Assembly (NCBI GenBank): GCA_045600765.1
Contig: JAZRYM010000061.1
Span: 1-11,318 of the forward strand
Direction of reading: 5' to 3'
DNA: 11,318 bases
From: RGIG426 sp045600765
GTDB lineage: Bacteria > Bacillota > Clostridia > Oscillospirales > Acutalibacteraceae
Shown here in pieces: positions 1 through 6,584 of this stretch (position 1 is the stretch's first letter; each line of letters opens with the position of its first letter). A program made the translations under genes and the position numbers. The notes under the pieces were generated by a model. The model worked only from the letters and a program-made list of their open reading frames with translations, made no database searches and had not been told where the DNA came from.

Positions 1-74
1 GCGCTCCGAAAGAGGAAGCCGAGGCTCTCAAAGCGAAACTCGAAGAAGCCGGCGCGAAAGCCGAAATCAAATAA
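1..74 (+). CDS. rplL: Ribosomal protein L7/L12, C-terminal end (partial)
   Basis: Only the last 23 codons are present; the gene enters from the left edge in the frame that starts at base 3. The readable tail, APKEEAEALKAKLEEAGA followed by KAEIK and TAA, matches the very conserved C-terminal helix and strand of bacterial L7/L12, typically KEEAEEIKAKLEEAGAKVELK. L7/L12 is the acidic stalk protein of the 50S subunit that recruits translation GTPases. A terminator follows within 20 bases, so this is the end of its transcription unit, in most bacteria the rplJ-rplL operon. The identification rests on a short but diagnostic segment. Confidence 0.9.
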   Translation, partial: APKEEAEALKAKLEEAGAKAEIK

Positions 75-91
75 GATTTCCCTTCCGACAC

Positions 92-127
92 AAAAATCAC
101 AACCCTCTCGGGTTGGGATTTTTTTAT
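92..127 (+). terminator. Intrinsic terminator of the rplL operon
   Basis: An AATC-A-CAACCC arm (95-105), a TCTC loop and a GGGTTG-G-GATT arm (110-120) form a stem with one A/G mismatch. A run of T residues continues directly from the 3' arm. It begins about 20 bases after the rplL stop codon, as expected for an operon end. Confidence 0.9.
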
Positions 128-260
128 TTCTCTTGTGTAAAAGCGCAGCCGTGAGACTCTACCCCGCCTGCCCGCGATAAGTAATACCACAACCCGCCCA
201 CAATAAACCGCAACCCGCCACCGGCGTGCGCGTAGGGGGCGGCGACCAGATGCGGTGCCC

Positions 261-294
261 AAACCGCCTAACGTGCCTGTCGGCACGGCGGTTT
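261..294. repeat. Strong two-part inverted repeat (hairpin)
   Basis: An outer pair AAACCGC (261-267) / GCGGTTT (288-294) encloses, after a CTAA bulge on one side, a perfect inner pair CGTGCC / GGCACG with a TGTC loop. No T-run follows on either strand, so it is not an obvious terminator. It is probably part of the intergenic repeat mosaic; its function is unknown. Confidence 0.6.
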
Positions 295-380
295 GACCGC
301 TGCCATAACTCCGCCTCGCTGTATCCGCCACCGGCGGCGCTCGGCTTCGTTAGCCCCTGCCCTACAACAACCTTTAGGTC

Positions 381-455
381 TGTGCAAAATTTTGGATGAG
401 GACCGTCGGGGACGCCGGTCCCTACACGTTGTTGGCTATGTCGCCGCGGATTTTC
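381..455. repeat. Interspersed repeat, copy 1
   Basis: Over 381-426 the sequence aligns without gaps to 2515-2560, with 38 of 46 positions identical by my count, including TGTGCAAAAT, GGACCGTCG, GGACGCCG and CCCTACA. Weaker similarity continues to about 455. The orientation is the same as copy 2. In this copy GGACCG (400-405) and CGGTCC (416-421) form a perfect 6-bp inverted repeat, which copy 2 has lost. It is non-coding. The two copies flank the A+T-rich adenylating-enzyme gene. Confidence 0.75.
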
Positions 456-485
456 CGACAACCGCGTGGGCGTACCAATCACAAA

Positions 486-518
486 ACAGAGCCCCTCTCG
501 AATTGAGAGGGGCTGTGT
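486..518 (-). terminator. Intrinsic terminator of the AMP-binding gene
   Basis: ACAGAGCCCCTCTC (486-499) and GAGAGGGGCTGTGT (505-518) pair over 13 of 14 positions around a GAATT loop. Read on the minus strand, the stem starts 3 bases after the stop codon at 522-524 and is followed by TTTTG, a short T-tract. On the plus strand the following T content is poor, so it mainly serves the minus-strand gene. Confidence 0.8.
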
Positions 519-521
519 TGC

Positions 522-2291
522 TTATGCGTTTTCTGTTTGGTAACACGGCAATTCAATCATATTTTCAACGTCCGCTTTAACAAATGCAATATCCCGTTTT
601 CCAGATGGTGCACTGGGAAAACCATCTCTAACACAAAAATAATATGGCACGGCATTTTTGCTTTTCAAAGTTGAAAAAACAATATCTTGAATTTCGCAGA
701 AATATTCCATCTGCTTTTCTTTGTTTTGTTTTAACATTGCTTTAATATTGTTTTCCCAAACAATGTGTGCAACTAATTTTTCCTCATCTTCCGGATGGGT
801 TTGAATTTCGCACAATTTTACTTTGTTTGATGTTAAAATCGCTCGTTCTATATCAAAATTGTAAAACTGTTTTCCGTTAATAATCGAATAATCGGTTTTT
901 CTACCCAAAACGACGACGCTTCCGTCTTCATTGATATAGCCAATATCACCGGTTTTACTCCAACGAATTCCGTTTTCATCAACATAGAAAAACTCGGATG
1001 TTGCTTTGGGATTATTAAAATACTCAAGCATACCAATTTCGGTGTGTACTAAAATATTTCCACGCTGACCATAACTCAATTCTTTATAGTTATCGTCAAA
1101 AACGCCTACAGTTGTAATGTCGGGAAGCGGAATACCTGATGCTGTGTTTGAAAACTTATGAGATGTTATATCCGTTGTAACCGTTGCACCGCATTCACAT
1201 TCACCGTAACCATTTAGCAGTCGTGCGTTTGAACCGTGACTTTTAAAAACCTTTTCAATGTTTGCAATATCTTTTTCAGTTAGAGGTTCGCCACCTTCAA
1301 CTGGATATTTCAAAAACGCCAATGATTTTCCTTTTAATATTTTTAAACTCTTATCAAATGTAAATCCCTGAAACATTGAGGTGTTTGTCAAAATGTATTC
1401 TGGCTTGAATTTTAAAACATTCTTGATAAATATCGTATGATCAAATCTGGGATCAATACAGACTTTCACTCCAAATGATAACGGAAAATTTATTCCAAGA
1501 CTCAATCCCGTTGAATGCCACGGTGGTATGTTTTGATAAACAGTTTGCAATCGGGAAGTATCAAACCCGGAATTACCGTAAGCGTTTACGAGCTTTTGGA
1601 AACTATCAACGGATAATAAAATACCCTTAGATGCGCCCGTCGTTCCACTGGAATAAACCATCGCCTGTGCTTTGTTAGGTTCATACGGTTCGATATGTGC
1701 ATCTTTATGTTTGACACCTTTTTCAATAAATGTTTTCCACATTATTTCGTTTGAATTCTTTTTCACTTTATGTTTTTGGGATACATATCTCAAAACAGAA
1801 GAATTCATCATTGGCAAAACAACAACGGTCTTAGAGTTGTCGTTATTAAGTTGTTTTTCATATTTCGGAAGAAACTTATCAACCATAATAATGAGTTTGC
1901 TATTACATTCGTTGATTCGAGACAATAGATCATCTGGAGAATAAAAAGGAGAAATAACATTTGCCACCGCACCGATTTTACTTATGGCATAAAAGGCATA
2001 AATAACCTCCGGTGTAGTTGTTGAACAAATTGTAACAAACTCACCTTTAACAACGCCGGATGCCACTAATGACCTTGCGACAGCATCTATATTTTTAATC
2101 ATTTCTCCAAAAGTGATTTTTGCACCAAAATATTCAAGCGCAATCTCTTTTGAAAATGCAGCATTGCTTTTAATAAGTCCTTGATACGGCGTAGTATTTA
2201 GAAAATCATTGTGTTTTTCAATGTTTTGATAAAACTGTTCCCAAGGTTTGTCGATGGACGGGTAGCCCGTCCTTTGCTTTTCGTTCTCCAT
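522..2291 (-). CDS. AMP-dependent synthetase/ligase (acyl- or aryl-adenylating enzyme)
   Basis: A 589-residue stand-alone adenylating enzyme of the ANL superfamily, which activates a carboxylic acid with ATP and usually passes it to CoA or a carrier protein. Visible motifs are the phosphate loop SSGTTGASKG (residues 214-223), NGYGECECG (360-368, A5 region), SKTGDIGY (446-453, A7 aspartate), GRKTDY (463-468, hinge/A8) and PSGKRD with the A10 lysine at 565. The acid substrate cannot be read from sequence. The N-terminus, GYPSIDKPW, resembles a group of Clostridia AMP-ligases (recalled, not searched). I chose the ATG at 2289-2291 because GGAGG lies 8 bases upstream. The open frame extends 41 codons further, but that extension would run through a terminator hairpin and its first ATG has no ribosome site. 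Base composition is much more A+T-rich than its neighbours and it is the only minus-strand gene, suggesting separate acquisition. It has its own promoter, structured leader and terminator, so it is a monocistronic unit. Confidence 0.88.
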   Translation of the reverse strand: MENEKQRTGYPSIDKPWEQFYQNIEKHNDFLNTTPYQGLIKSNAAFSKEIALEYFGAKITFGEMIKNIDAVARSLVASGVVKGEFVTICSTTTPEVIYAFYAISKIGAVANVISPFYSPDDLLSRINECNSKLIIMVDKFLPKYEKQLNNDNSKTVVVLPMMNSSVLRYVSQKHKVKKNSNEIMWKTFIEKGVKHKDAHIEPYEPNKAQAMVYSSGTTGASKGILLSVDSFQKLVNAYGNSGFDTSRLQTVYQNIPPWHSTGLSLGINFPLSFGVKVCIDPRFDHTIFIKNVLKFKPEYILTNTSMFQGFTFDKSLKILKGKSLAFLKYPVEGGEPLTEKDIANIEKVFKSHGSNARLLNGYGECECGATVTTDITSHKFSNTASGIPLPDITTVGVFDDNYKELSYGQRGNILVHTEIGMLEYFNNPKATSEFFYVDENGIRWSKTGDIGYINEDGSVVVLGRKTDYSIINGKQFYNFDIERAILTSNKVKLCEIQTHPEDEEKLVAHIVWENNIKAMLKQNKEKQMEYFCEIQDIVFSTLKSKNAVPYYFCVRDGFPSAPSGKRDIAFVKADVENMIELPCYQTENA

Positions 2292-2299
2292 CCTCATTT

Positions 2300-2469
2300 C
2301 CTCCAAAACAAAAAAGTGCGCAGCCGAAGCTACGCACCGAAAAATGCACAACTCCGATTGCTGCGACACAATTCCTTTGCACATCAAACGAGGATGCCAA
2401 AAGAGGAGGTGCATTTTTACCGAAATAAAAATACATCTCGTCTAATGTGCTTATGGAATTGTGTCGCAC
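2300..2469 (-). promoter_or_regulatory. Structured 5' leader RNA, candidate attenuator
   Basis: The predicted transcript begins at about 2467-2469, exactly at the foot of a long stem. The stem segments, given in plus-strand coordinates, are 2455-2468 with 2362-2375 (14 perfect pairs), 2445-2450 with 2379-2384 (6 pairs) and 2437-2441 with 2388-2392 (5 pairs), separated by small internal loops. A 7-pair hairpin (ATTTTTA / TAAAAAT on the minus strand) can form in the apical region. Apical-loop bases 2405-2418 are complementary to 2340-2355, which lie 3' of the stem, over 14 pairs with a two-base bulge. A terminator hairpin follows, then the Shine-Dalgarno site. The pairings are seen directly; the control function is inferred. 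No T-box, SAM, FMN, TPP, cobalamin or c-di-GMP signature was recognised. A leader peptide is not supported. Confidence 0.65.
2305..2337 (-). terminator. Leader terminator (attenuator) upstream of the AMP-binding gene
   Basis: On the minus strand GTGCGTAGC, a TTCG tetraloop and GCTGCGCAC form a 9-bp stem with one mismatch (2337-2316). TTTTTTGTTTT follows immediately (2315-2305). The Shine-Dalgarno GGAGG (2304-2300) comes directly after the T-run. Its place between promoter and start codon makes it a conditional terminator rather than the end of a gene. Confidence 0.82.
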
Positions 2470-2473
2470 GTTC

Positions 2474-2502
2474 AATATACCACAATATGAAAGATTTGTA
2501 AA
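2474..2502 (-). promoter_or_regulatory. Sigma-A type promoter of the AMP-binding gene
   Basis: On the minus strand TTTACA (2502-2497), a 17-bp spacer and TATATT (2479-2474) form a near-consensus promoter. The start point would be about 2467-2469, at the base of the long leader stem. The surrounding sequence is A+T-rich. Confidence 0.8.
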
Positions 2503-2514
2503 GAATTTTGTTTT

Positions 2515-2587
2515 TGTGCAAAATCTCGGGAGCGGACCGTCGAGGACGCCGCACCCTACACCGCGTTTTGCGTGTGGTCGCGAATTT
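2515..2587. repeat. Interspersed repeat, copy 2
   Basis: This is the counterpart of the repeat at 381-455 in the same orientation. It sits between the divergent promoters of the AMP-binding gene and thyX. The core 2515-2560 carries TGTGCAAAAT, GGACCGTCG, GGACGCCG and CCCTACA. Open frames crossing it on the minus strand give similar short peptides in both copies only because the DNA is repeated. Confidence 0.75.
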
Positions 2588-2616
2588 CGGTGAGTGAAAA
2601 AACCTTGTAAAATCCC

Positions 2617-2645
2617 TTGCAATTTGCGGGGAAATTTGGTATACT
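2617..2645 (+). promoter_or_regulatory. Probable sigma-A promoter of the thyX operon
   Basis: TTGCAA (2617-2622), a 17-bp spacer and TATACT (2640-2645) precede the thyX start by about 65 bases. The -35 box matches TTGACA at four of six positions and the -10 box matches TATAAT at five of six. No terminator is seen before the mltG end, so it may drive the following genes as well. Confidence 0.65.
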
Positions 2646-2709
2646 ACGTCTAACTGGAATATTTTGCGATTTTTGCGTGAAAAAATATAGGGAAAAGGCG
2701 GTTTTTGCG

Positions 2710-3480
2710 ATGAAAGTAACGCTCATTACTCACACGCCGCATCCGGAGCAAACGATTGCGTCGGCGGCGCGACTTTGCTATTCGGCGGCGTCGATTGACG
2801 ACCTGCGCGAAAAAATGACGGAGGAAAAAGCGGCATCGTTTGTGGAGATGTTGTCCGAACTCGGTCACGAAAGCCCGATTGAACACGCTACGTTTACGTT
2901 TGGCATTGAGGGCGTGTCCCGTTCGTTGCTCGCGCAAATCACGCGCCACCGTATCGCCTCGTACAGCGTGCAAAGTCAGCGTTACGTTCGCGAGGCGCAG
3001 TTTGAATACGTGTTGCCGCCGGAAATTGCCGCCGTTCCCGAAGCCAAAGCGGAGTTTTTAGCGGCAATGGAGGAAGACCAGCGCCACTATGAACGGTTGA
3101 CCGAAATTTTGATGGCGAAGCACAAAGCCGCGATGCTTTCGGACGGAATGGCGGAAAAGGATGCCACCCGCGCCGCGGAAAAGAAAGCGATTGAGGATGC
3201 GCGGTTTGTGCTTCCGAATGCGTGTTGCACGAAAATTCTTTTGACGATGAATGCCCGCAGTTTACAAAATATGTTCCGTCAGCGCTGCTGTATGCGTGCG
3301 CAATGGGAAATCCGCGAAATGGCGGAACAGATGCTCAAATGCTGCGTGGAAGCGGCGCCGACGCTCTTTTGCAAAGCGGGTCCCGCGTGCGTGGCGGGCC
3401 CGTGTCCCGAGGGGAAAATGTGCTGTGGTAAGACCGCCGAAGTGCGCGCGAAATACGCCGCGATAAAGGGGCAGAAATAA
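2710..3480 (+). CDS. thyX: FAD-dependent thymidylate synthase ThyX
   Basis: A 256-residue flavin-dependent enzyme that methylates dUMP to dTMP using methylenetetrahydrofolate and NADPH. The family signature RHRX7S is intact as RHRIASYSVQS (residues 79-89). Other conserved blocks are HESPIEHATFTF (53-64), LPNACCTKILLTMNARSLQNMFRQRCC (168-194) and RAQWEIR (196-202). The C-terminal tail has five cysteines (221, 227, 232, 238, 239) in a CPEGKMCCG context, a common clostridial ThyX ending that I read as a possible metal site. The ATG at 2710 was chosen because homologues begin close to MKVTLI and AAGGCGG lies 8 bases upstream; the open frame runs back to 2617 but overlaps the promoter. Its stop overlaps the start of the kinase gene by one base (TAATG), indicating translational coupling in the dTTP pathway. 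Confidence 0.96.
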   Translation: MKVTLITHTPHPEQTIASAARLCYSAASIDDLREKMTEEKAASFVEMLSELGHESPIEHATFTFGIEGVSRSLLAQITRHRIASYSVQSQRYVREAQFEYVLPPEIAAVPEAKAEFLAAMEEDQRHYERLTEILMAKHKAAMLSDGMAEKDATRAAEKKAIEDARFVLPNACCTKILLTMNARSLQNMFRQRCCMRAQWEIREMAEQMLKCCVEAAPTLFCKAGPACVAGPCPEGKMCCGKTAEVRAKYAAIKGQK

Positions 3481-4133
3481 TGGGCAAACTATGCGTAATC
3501 GACGGGTTGGACGGTTGCGGAAAATCCACCCAACTCGAACAAGTCCGTGCTCGCTTAACCGCGCTCGGAACGGCGTTTCGGGAAATCTCTTTCCCCGATT
3601 ATAAAGAGCCGTCTTCCGCGCTTGTGAAGCAATATTTGGCGGGCGAATTCGGCGAGGATGCGAGTCCGTTCGCCGCATCCTCTTTTTATGCGGTAGACCG
3701 CTATGCCAGTTTCCGAAAGTTTTGGAAACCCGACTACGAGGCGGGCAAACTTATCGTTGCCGCGCGCTATACCACCTCCAACGCCATTTACCAGCTGGCG
3801 CGCTCTCCGCGCGAGACGTGGGATGCGTTCCTTGACTGGATGGAGGATTATGAATACGAAAAGTTGGGGTTGCCGCGACCCGATGCGGTGTGTTTTCTCG
3901 ATATGCCGCTTGCCGTGTCGCAACGGCTGATGACCGAGCGGTACGCGGGGGATGAATCAAAAAAAGACTTGCACGAACGCGACGTGAAATTTTTGGAAAC
4001 CTGCCGTGAAGCGGCGCTATATGCCGCGAAACGGGGGAACTGGACGGTCATTCCGTGTGGGAAGGGCGACACGCCCTTTGCTATCGACACGGTGACCGAT
4101 TCACTGATGGATTGGCTGAAACCCTTTGTGTAA
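3480..4133 (+). CDS. tmk: Thymidylate kinase (dTMP kinase family)
   Basis: A 217-residue P-loop nucleoside monophosphate kinase, close to the usual Tmk length. It phosphorylates dTMP, the product of the preceding gene, to dTDP. Motifs are the P-loop GLDGCGKST (9-17), a DR pair in VDRYASF (72-78), the thymidine-binding block ARYTTSNAIYQ (95-105), DMP (141-143) and a basic LID segment ERYAGDESKKDLHERD (153-168). The P-loop lacks the arginine of the eukaryotic type, while the LID is rich in arginine and lysine, as in the bacterial type. The start overlaps the thyX stop, so no separate promoter is expected. A second divergent tmk elsewhere in the genome is possible, since Clostridia sometimes carry more than one; this was not tested. 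Confidence 0.9.
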   Translation: MGKLCVIDGLDGCGKSTQLEQVRARLTALGTAFREISFPDYKEPSSALVKQYLAGEFGEDASPFAASSFYAVDRYASFRKFWKPDYEAGKLIVAARYTTSNAIYQLARSPRETWDAFLDWMEDYEYEKLGLPRPDAVCFLDMPLAVSQRLMTERYAGDESKKDLHERDVKFLETCREAALYAAKRGNWTVIPCGKGDTPFAIDTVTDSLMDWLKPFV

Positions 4134-4190
4134 GCGGGTTTGCAAGGTGTAAAGGCAACCTACTTGCCACTTGATTTAGGAGGAAAACGA

Positions 4191-4730
4191 ATGGTTTACG
4201 TCTTTTTGGCAAACGGATTTGAAGAAGTAGAAGCGCTGACTCCCGTGGACATTTTGCGCCGCGGCGGAGTGGAGGTCAAAACGGTCGGTATCGGCGGAAA
4301 AACAGTGACCGGTTCGCACGGAATTCCCGTGACGGCGGACTTGACCGAGGACGAAATCGACTACACGGCGCTGTCGGGTGTGGTGCTTCCGGGCGGAATG
4401 CCGGGCACGAAAAACCTCGATGCTTCCGAGACGGTGAAAACCGCGCTTGTCGCCGCCGACGAACAAGGCGCGCTCATCGCCGCGATTTGTGCCGCACCGT
4501 CGGTGCTCGGCCACGCGGGGTTGCTCCGCGGCAAACGCGCCACTTGTTTTCCCGGCTTTGAAAGTGAGCTGGACGGTGCGACCGTATGCACCGATTTGGC
4601 GGTGACCGACGGCAACGTGGTGACCGGCAAAGGCGCGGGTGCGGCGCTTCCGTTTGCGCTGGCGGTGCTTGCGGTGCTCAAAGGCGATGCCGAAGCCGCC
4701 AAAGTGCAAAGCACTCTGCAATGCAAGTGA
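4191..4730 (+). CDS. DJ-1/PfpI family protein (YajL/ThiJ-like)
   Basis: A 179-residue single-domain protein of the DJ-1/ThiJ/PfpI superfamily. The start is the ATG at 4191, with AGGAGG 8-9 bases upstream. GFEEVEALTPVD (9-20) corresponds to the conserved segment holding the DJ-1 glutamate (likely Glu14), VLPGGMPG (65-72) follows, and the nucleophile elbow AAICAAPSVLGHAG places the reactive cysteine at residue 100. The TGKGAGAALPFALAVLAVL stretch near the end matches the GPGTAxxFAL motif of the family. Members have been assigned protein or nucleotide deglycation, chaperone or glyoxalase activities, and the old thiazole-biosynthesis label is not reliable, so no specific reaction is claimed. It is co-directional, 57 bases after the kinase gene, and probably in the same transcript. 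Confidence 0.9.
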   Translation: MVYVFLANGFEEVEALTPVDILRRGGVEVKTVGIGGKTVTGSHGIPVTADLTEDEIDYTALSGVVLPGGMPGTKNLDASETVKTALVAADEQGALIAAICAAPSVLGHAGLLRGKRATCFPGFESELDGATVCTDLAVTDGNVVTGKGAGAALPFALAVLAVLKGDAEAAKVQSTLQCK

Positions 4731-4786
4731 ACTGTCCTACTGATTTTATTTATCCTTTATCTATACAGTGAGAGGAGTGTCTTTCT

Positions 4787-6517
4787 GTGAGCGAATTTGA
4801 TAATGAGCAACATCCGTTTGAGGAGGAAGCTGAGCGTGCCGCGCGGGAGCGAAAAGAAAAAGTGGCGGGATTTCGCCTGAATATCGACCCCGATTTGATG
4901 GATGCGCCGGTGAATGATATGCCGCCGAAACTTACGCCGCCGCCTGCCAGACGGCCGAAAAAGACGGAGTCTGCCATTCATACCGTCCCGTCTTCCGTGA
5001 ACCGTAATACGACGGCGCCCTCGTGGGAGAACGAAGAAAAGCCCGCCGCGAAATCGACGGAGGAAGTTCATGCGATTGCCGCCGCGATTGCCGCGAAAAT
5101 GGAAGAGGAAAACGACATCGGCACGTGGGAACGCTCGACGGAGAACGAACCCGAAGATTCGCTCGACGAGACGTTTACGGACTCTTCCGACGAGTCGGAA
5201 GAGTCGCTGGGGGAATTGTCGGAAGATTCGTCGAATGAGTCGTCGGAAGATTTGTCGGAGGAGTCCGCGCCGGACGAGTCGGTGGAAACGGTGACGGATG
5301 AACCGGAACAACCGGCGGTTGACCCGAATGCGCCGGTGCGTATTCTTGACGAGGAAGACGAGATTGAGGACGATTTTTTTGACCCGAACGCACCCGTCCA
5401 CATCGACGAGGAAGAGGAAGAACCGCGCAAGCGGTTATCCTTGACCGGCGTGATTTTCTATCTTGCGTGTGTGCTGGCGGTGTCTTGTGTGCTGGCGTTT
5501 ATTGCGGTTTTAGGCGCTTTGGATATGGTGGGACTGAACAAGTCGGAACGCGAGGTGGACGTTTCCATTCCGCGCGGCGCGACCACCAAGCAGGTGGCGG
5601 AAGTGCTTCACGATAACGGTCTTGTGTCCCATCCGCTCTTGTTCCGTCTGTTCTCCAAATTCACCCACGCGGACGGGCAGTACCAATCGGGTGTGTTTAC
5701 CCTTGCCTCTAACGCGGGATATCAGGGGATTATTACCGACTTGCAATCCATCGGCGAACGGGACACGGTGGACGTGACCATTCCCGAGATGTATAACGTG
5801 CTTGAAATTGCGCAGTTGCTTGAAGAAAGCGAAGTGTGCACGGCGCAGGAATTTTTGACCGAACTGGAAGAGGGCGATTATTCCGATTACGACTTTATCG
5901 CCGCCATTCCCGACGTGGGCGCGGGTACGGACCATCCTTACCGCATCTATCGCCTGGAAGGTTATTTGTTCCCCGACACCTATACTTTCTACAAACAATG
6001 CAGTCCCGAAGCGGTTATTGTCAAATTCTTCGATAACTTTGACACGCGTGTGGATACCAAGTTAAAGACGGGTATCAAAGCGATGGGGATGACGTTGGAT
6101 GAAGCGGTAACGCTTGCCTCTATCGTGCAACGGGAGGCAGACAACACGGTGGATATGGCGAAAATCGCTCGCGTGTTCCACAACCGTTTGGCTGATTCGG
6201 CGAATTTTCCGCATCTGCAATCGGATGTGACGACGGAATACGTCGAAAACTTCCAACCGGGTGCGGGCGAGGACAACCCCAGTTTCCGGGCTTACAGCAC
6301 CTATATCTGCGATGGGCTTCCGACCGGTCCGATTTGTAACCCGGGTCTTGCCGCGCTTCGTGCGGTGGCGTACCCGAACGACGATGCGGACATTGTCAAC
6401 TGCTACTACTTTGCGACGGATACGAGTGTTGACCCGACGGTCACCTACTATTCCGAGACGTTTGATGAGCACATGGCGATTTGCTATCAGCACGATATCG
6501 GCGTACACGCGGGCTGA
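4787..6517 (+). CDS. mltG: Endolytic transglycosylase MltG family protein, with long acidic N-terminal extension
   Basis: A 576-residue membrane-anchored lytic transglycosylase that cuts nascent glycan strands near the membrane and limits their length. Residues 1-216 are cytoplasmic and unusual: an E/K-rich start, a P/K-rich segment (45-60), then a D/E/S-rich tract (106-212) with two DPNAPV-I-DEE units (179-189, 199-209). One membrane segment spans about 219-245. The YceG/MltG part includes PRGATTKQVAEVL (262-274), RLEGYLFPDTY (389-399), ASIVQRE (444-450, likely catalytic Glu450) and GLPTGPICNPGLAALRA (510-526). The start is GTG at 4787, with AGGAG 9 bases upstream. It is followed by the penicillin-binding protein gene, a natural partner since MltG works with elongation-complex transpeptidases and glycosyltransferases. 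The E. coli enzyme is about 340 residues, so the N-terminal extension accounts for the extra length. Confidence 0.94.
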   Translation: MSEFDNEQHPFEEEAERAARERKEKVAGFRLNIDPDLMDAPVNDMPPKLTPPPARRPKKTESAIHTVPSSVNRNTTAPSWENEEKPAAKSTEEVHAIAAAIAAKMEEENDIGTWERSTENEPEDSLDETFTDSSDESEESLGELSEDSSNESSEDLSEESAPDESVETVTDEPEQPAVDPNAPVRILDEEDEIEDDFFDPNAPVHIDEEEEEPRKRLSLTGVIFYLACVLAVSCVLAFIAVLGALDMVGLNKSEREVDVSIPRGATTKQVAEVLHDNGLVSHPLLFRLFSKFTHADGQYQSGVFTLASNAGYQGIITDLQSIGERDTVDVTIPEMYNVLEIAQLLEESEVCTAQEFLTELEEGDYSDYDFIAAIPDVGAGTDHPYRIYRLEGYLFPDTYTFYKQCSPEAVIVKFFDNFDTRVDTKLKTGIKAMGMTLDEAVTLASIVQREADNTVDMAKIARVFHNRLADSANFPHLQSDVTTEYVENFQPGAGEDNPSFRAYSTYICDGLPTGPICNPGLAALRAVAYPNDDADIVNCYYFATDTSVDPTVTYYSETFDEHMAICYQHDIGVHAG

Positions 6518-6537
6518 GAACAAAAAATAATCGATTA

Positions 6538-6584
6538 AATTCCCTCGTTTGCGGGTAACCTAACCCGTGAACGGGGGATTTTTT
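6538..6584 (+). terminator. Terminator-like hairpin after mltG that contains the next gene's ribosome site
   Basis: The arm 6538-6556 pairs with 6563-6580, with one bulged C and several G-T pairs, around a six-base loop; six T residues end at 6584. The shape is that of an intrinsic terminator 20 bases after the mltG stop. The ATG of the penicillin-binding protein begins at 6585, the very next base, and the GGGGGA that must act as its Shine-Dalgarno (6573-6578) is within the 3' arm. The same hairpin could therefore stop transcription or hide the ribosome site. Confidence 0.7.

Larger units (their letters stand above)
128..485. other. Non-coding, repeat-rich G+C-rich intergenic stretch
   Basis: No convincing gene is visible. 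Open frames here lack ribosome binding sites and have the arginine/proline/glycine-rich composition of out-of-frame G+C-rich DNA. The stretch holds short repeated words: AACCCGCC at 191-198 and 212-219, and CCGCCACCGGCG at 215-226 and 325-336. It also holds a strong hairpin (261-294) and a copy of an interspersed repeat (381-455). This looks like a mosaic of dispersed intergenic repeats. Confidence 0.6.

Noticed and set aside
159..482. Open frame on the minus strand of 107 codons in the left intergenic region
   Set aside because: No ribosome site, Arg/Pro/Gly-rich composition of noise, and it crosses the dispersed repeat. Its similarity to a frame at 2218-2622 comes from the repeated DNA.
2292..2414. 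41-codon N-terminal extension of the AMP-binding protein
   Set aside because: The upstream ATG has no Shine-Dalgarno, the segment contains a terminator hairpin and T-run, and the downstream ATG has GGAGG at ideal spacing.
2362..2468. The 14-bp perfect inverted repeat read as terminal repeats of a small transposon (MITE)
   Set aside because: Pairing continues inward in register over two further segments and the promoter start point sits at its foot, which fits an RNA stem better. No target-site duplication was seen.
2617..2709. N-terminal extension of ThyX from 2617
   Set aside because: It overlaps the predicted promoter, and homologues start near MKVTLI.
4140..4190. TTG start for the DJ-1 family protein
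   Set aside because: The ATG at 4191 has a strong AGGAGG and begins exactly at the conserved first strand.
4739..4767. Possible promoter before mltG (TATACA at 4762-4767)
   Set aside because: No acceptable -35 hexamer at 16-18 bp spacing; read-through from upstream is as likely.
4757..5401. Arginine-rich 214-codon antisense frame opposite mltG
   Set aside because: It is the mirror of the acidic repetitive tract of mltG; no start signal and no family resemblance.
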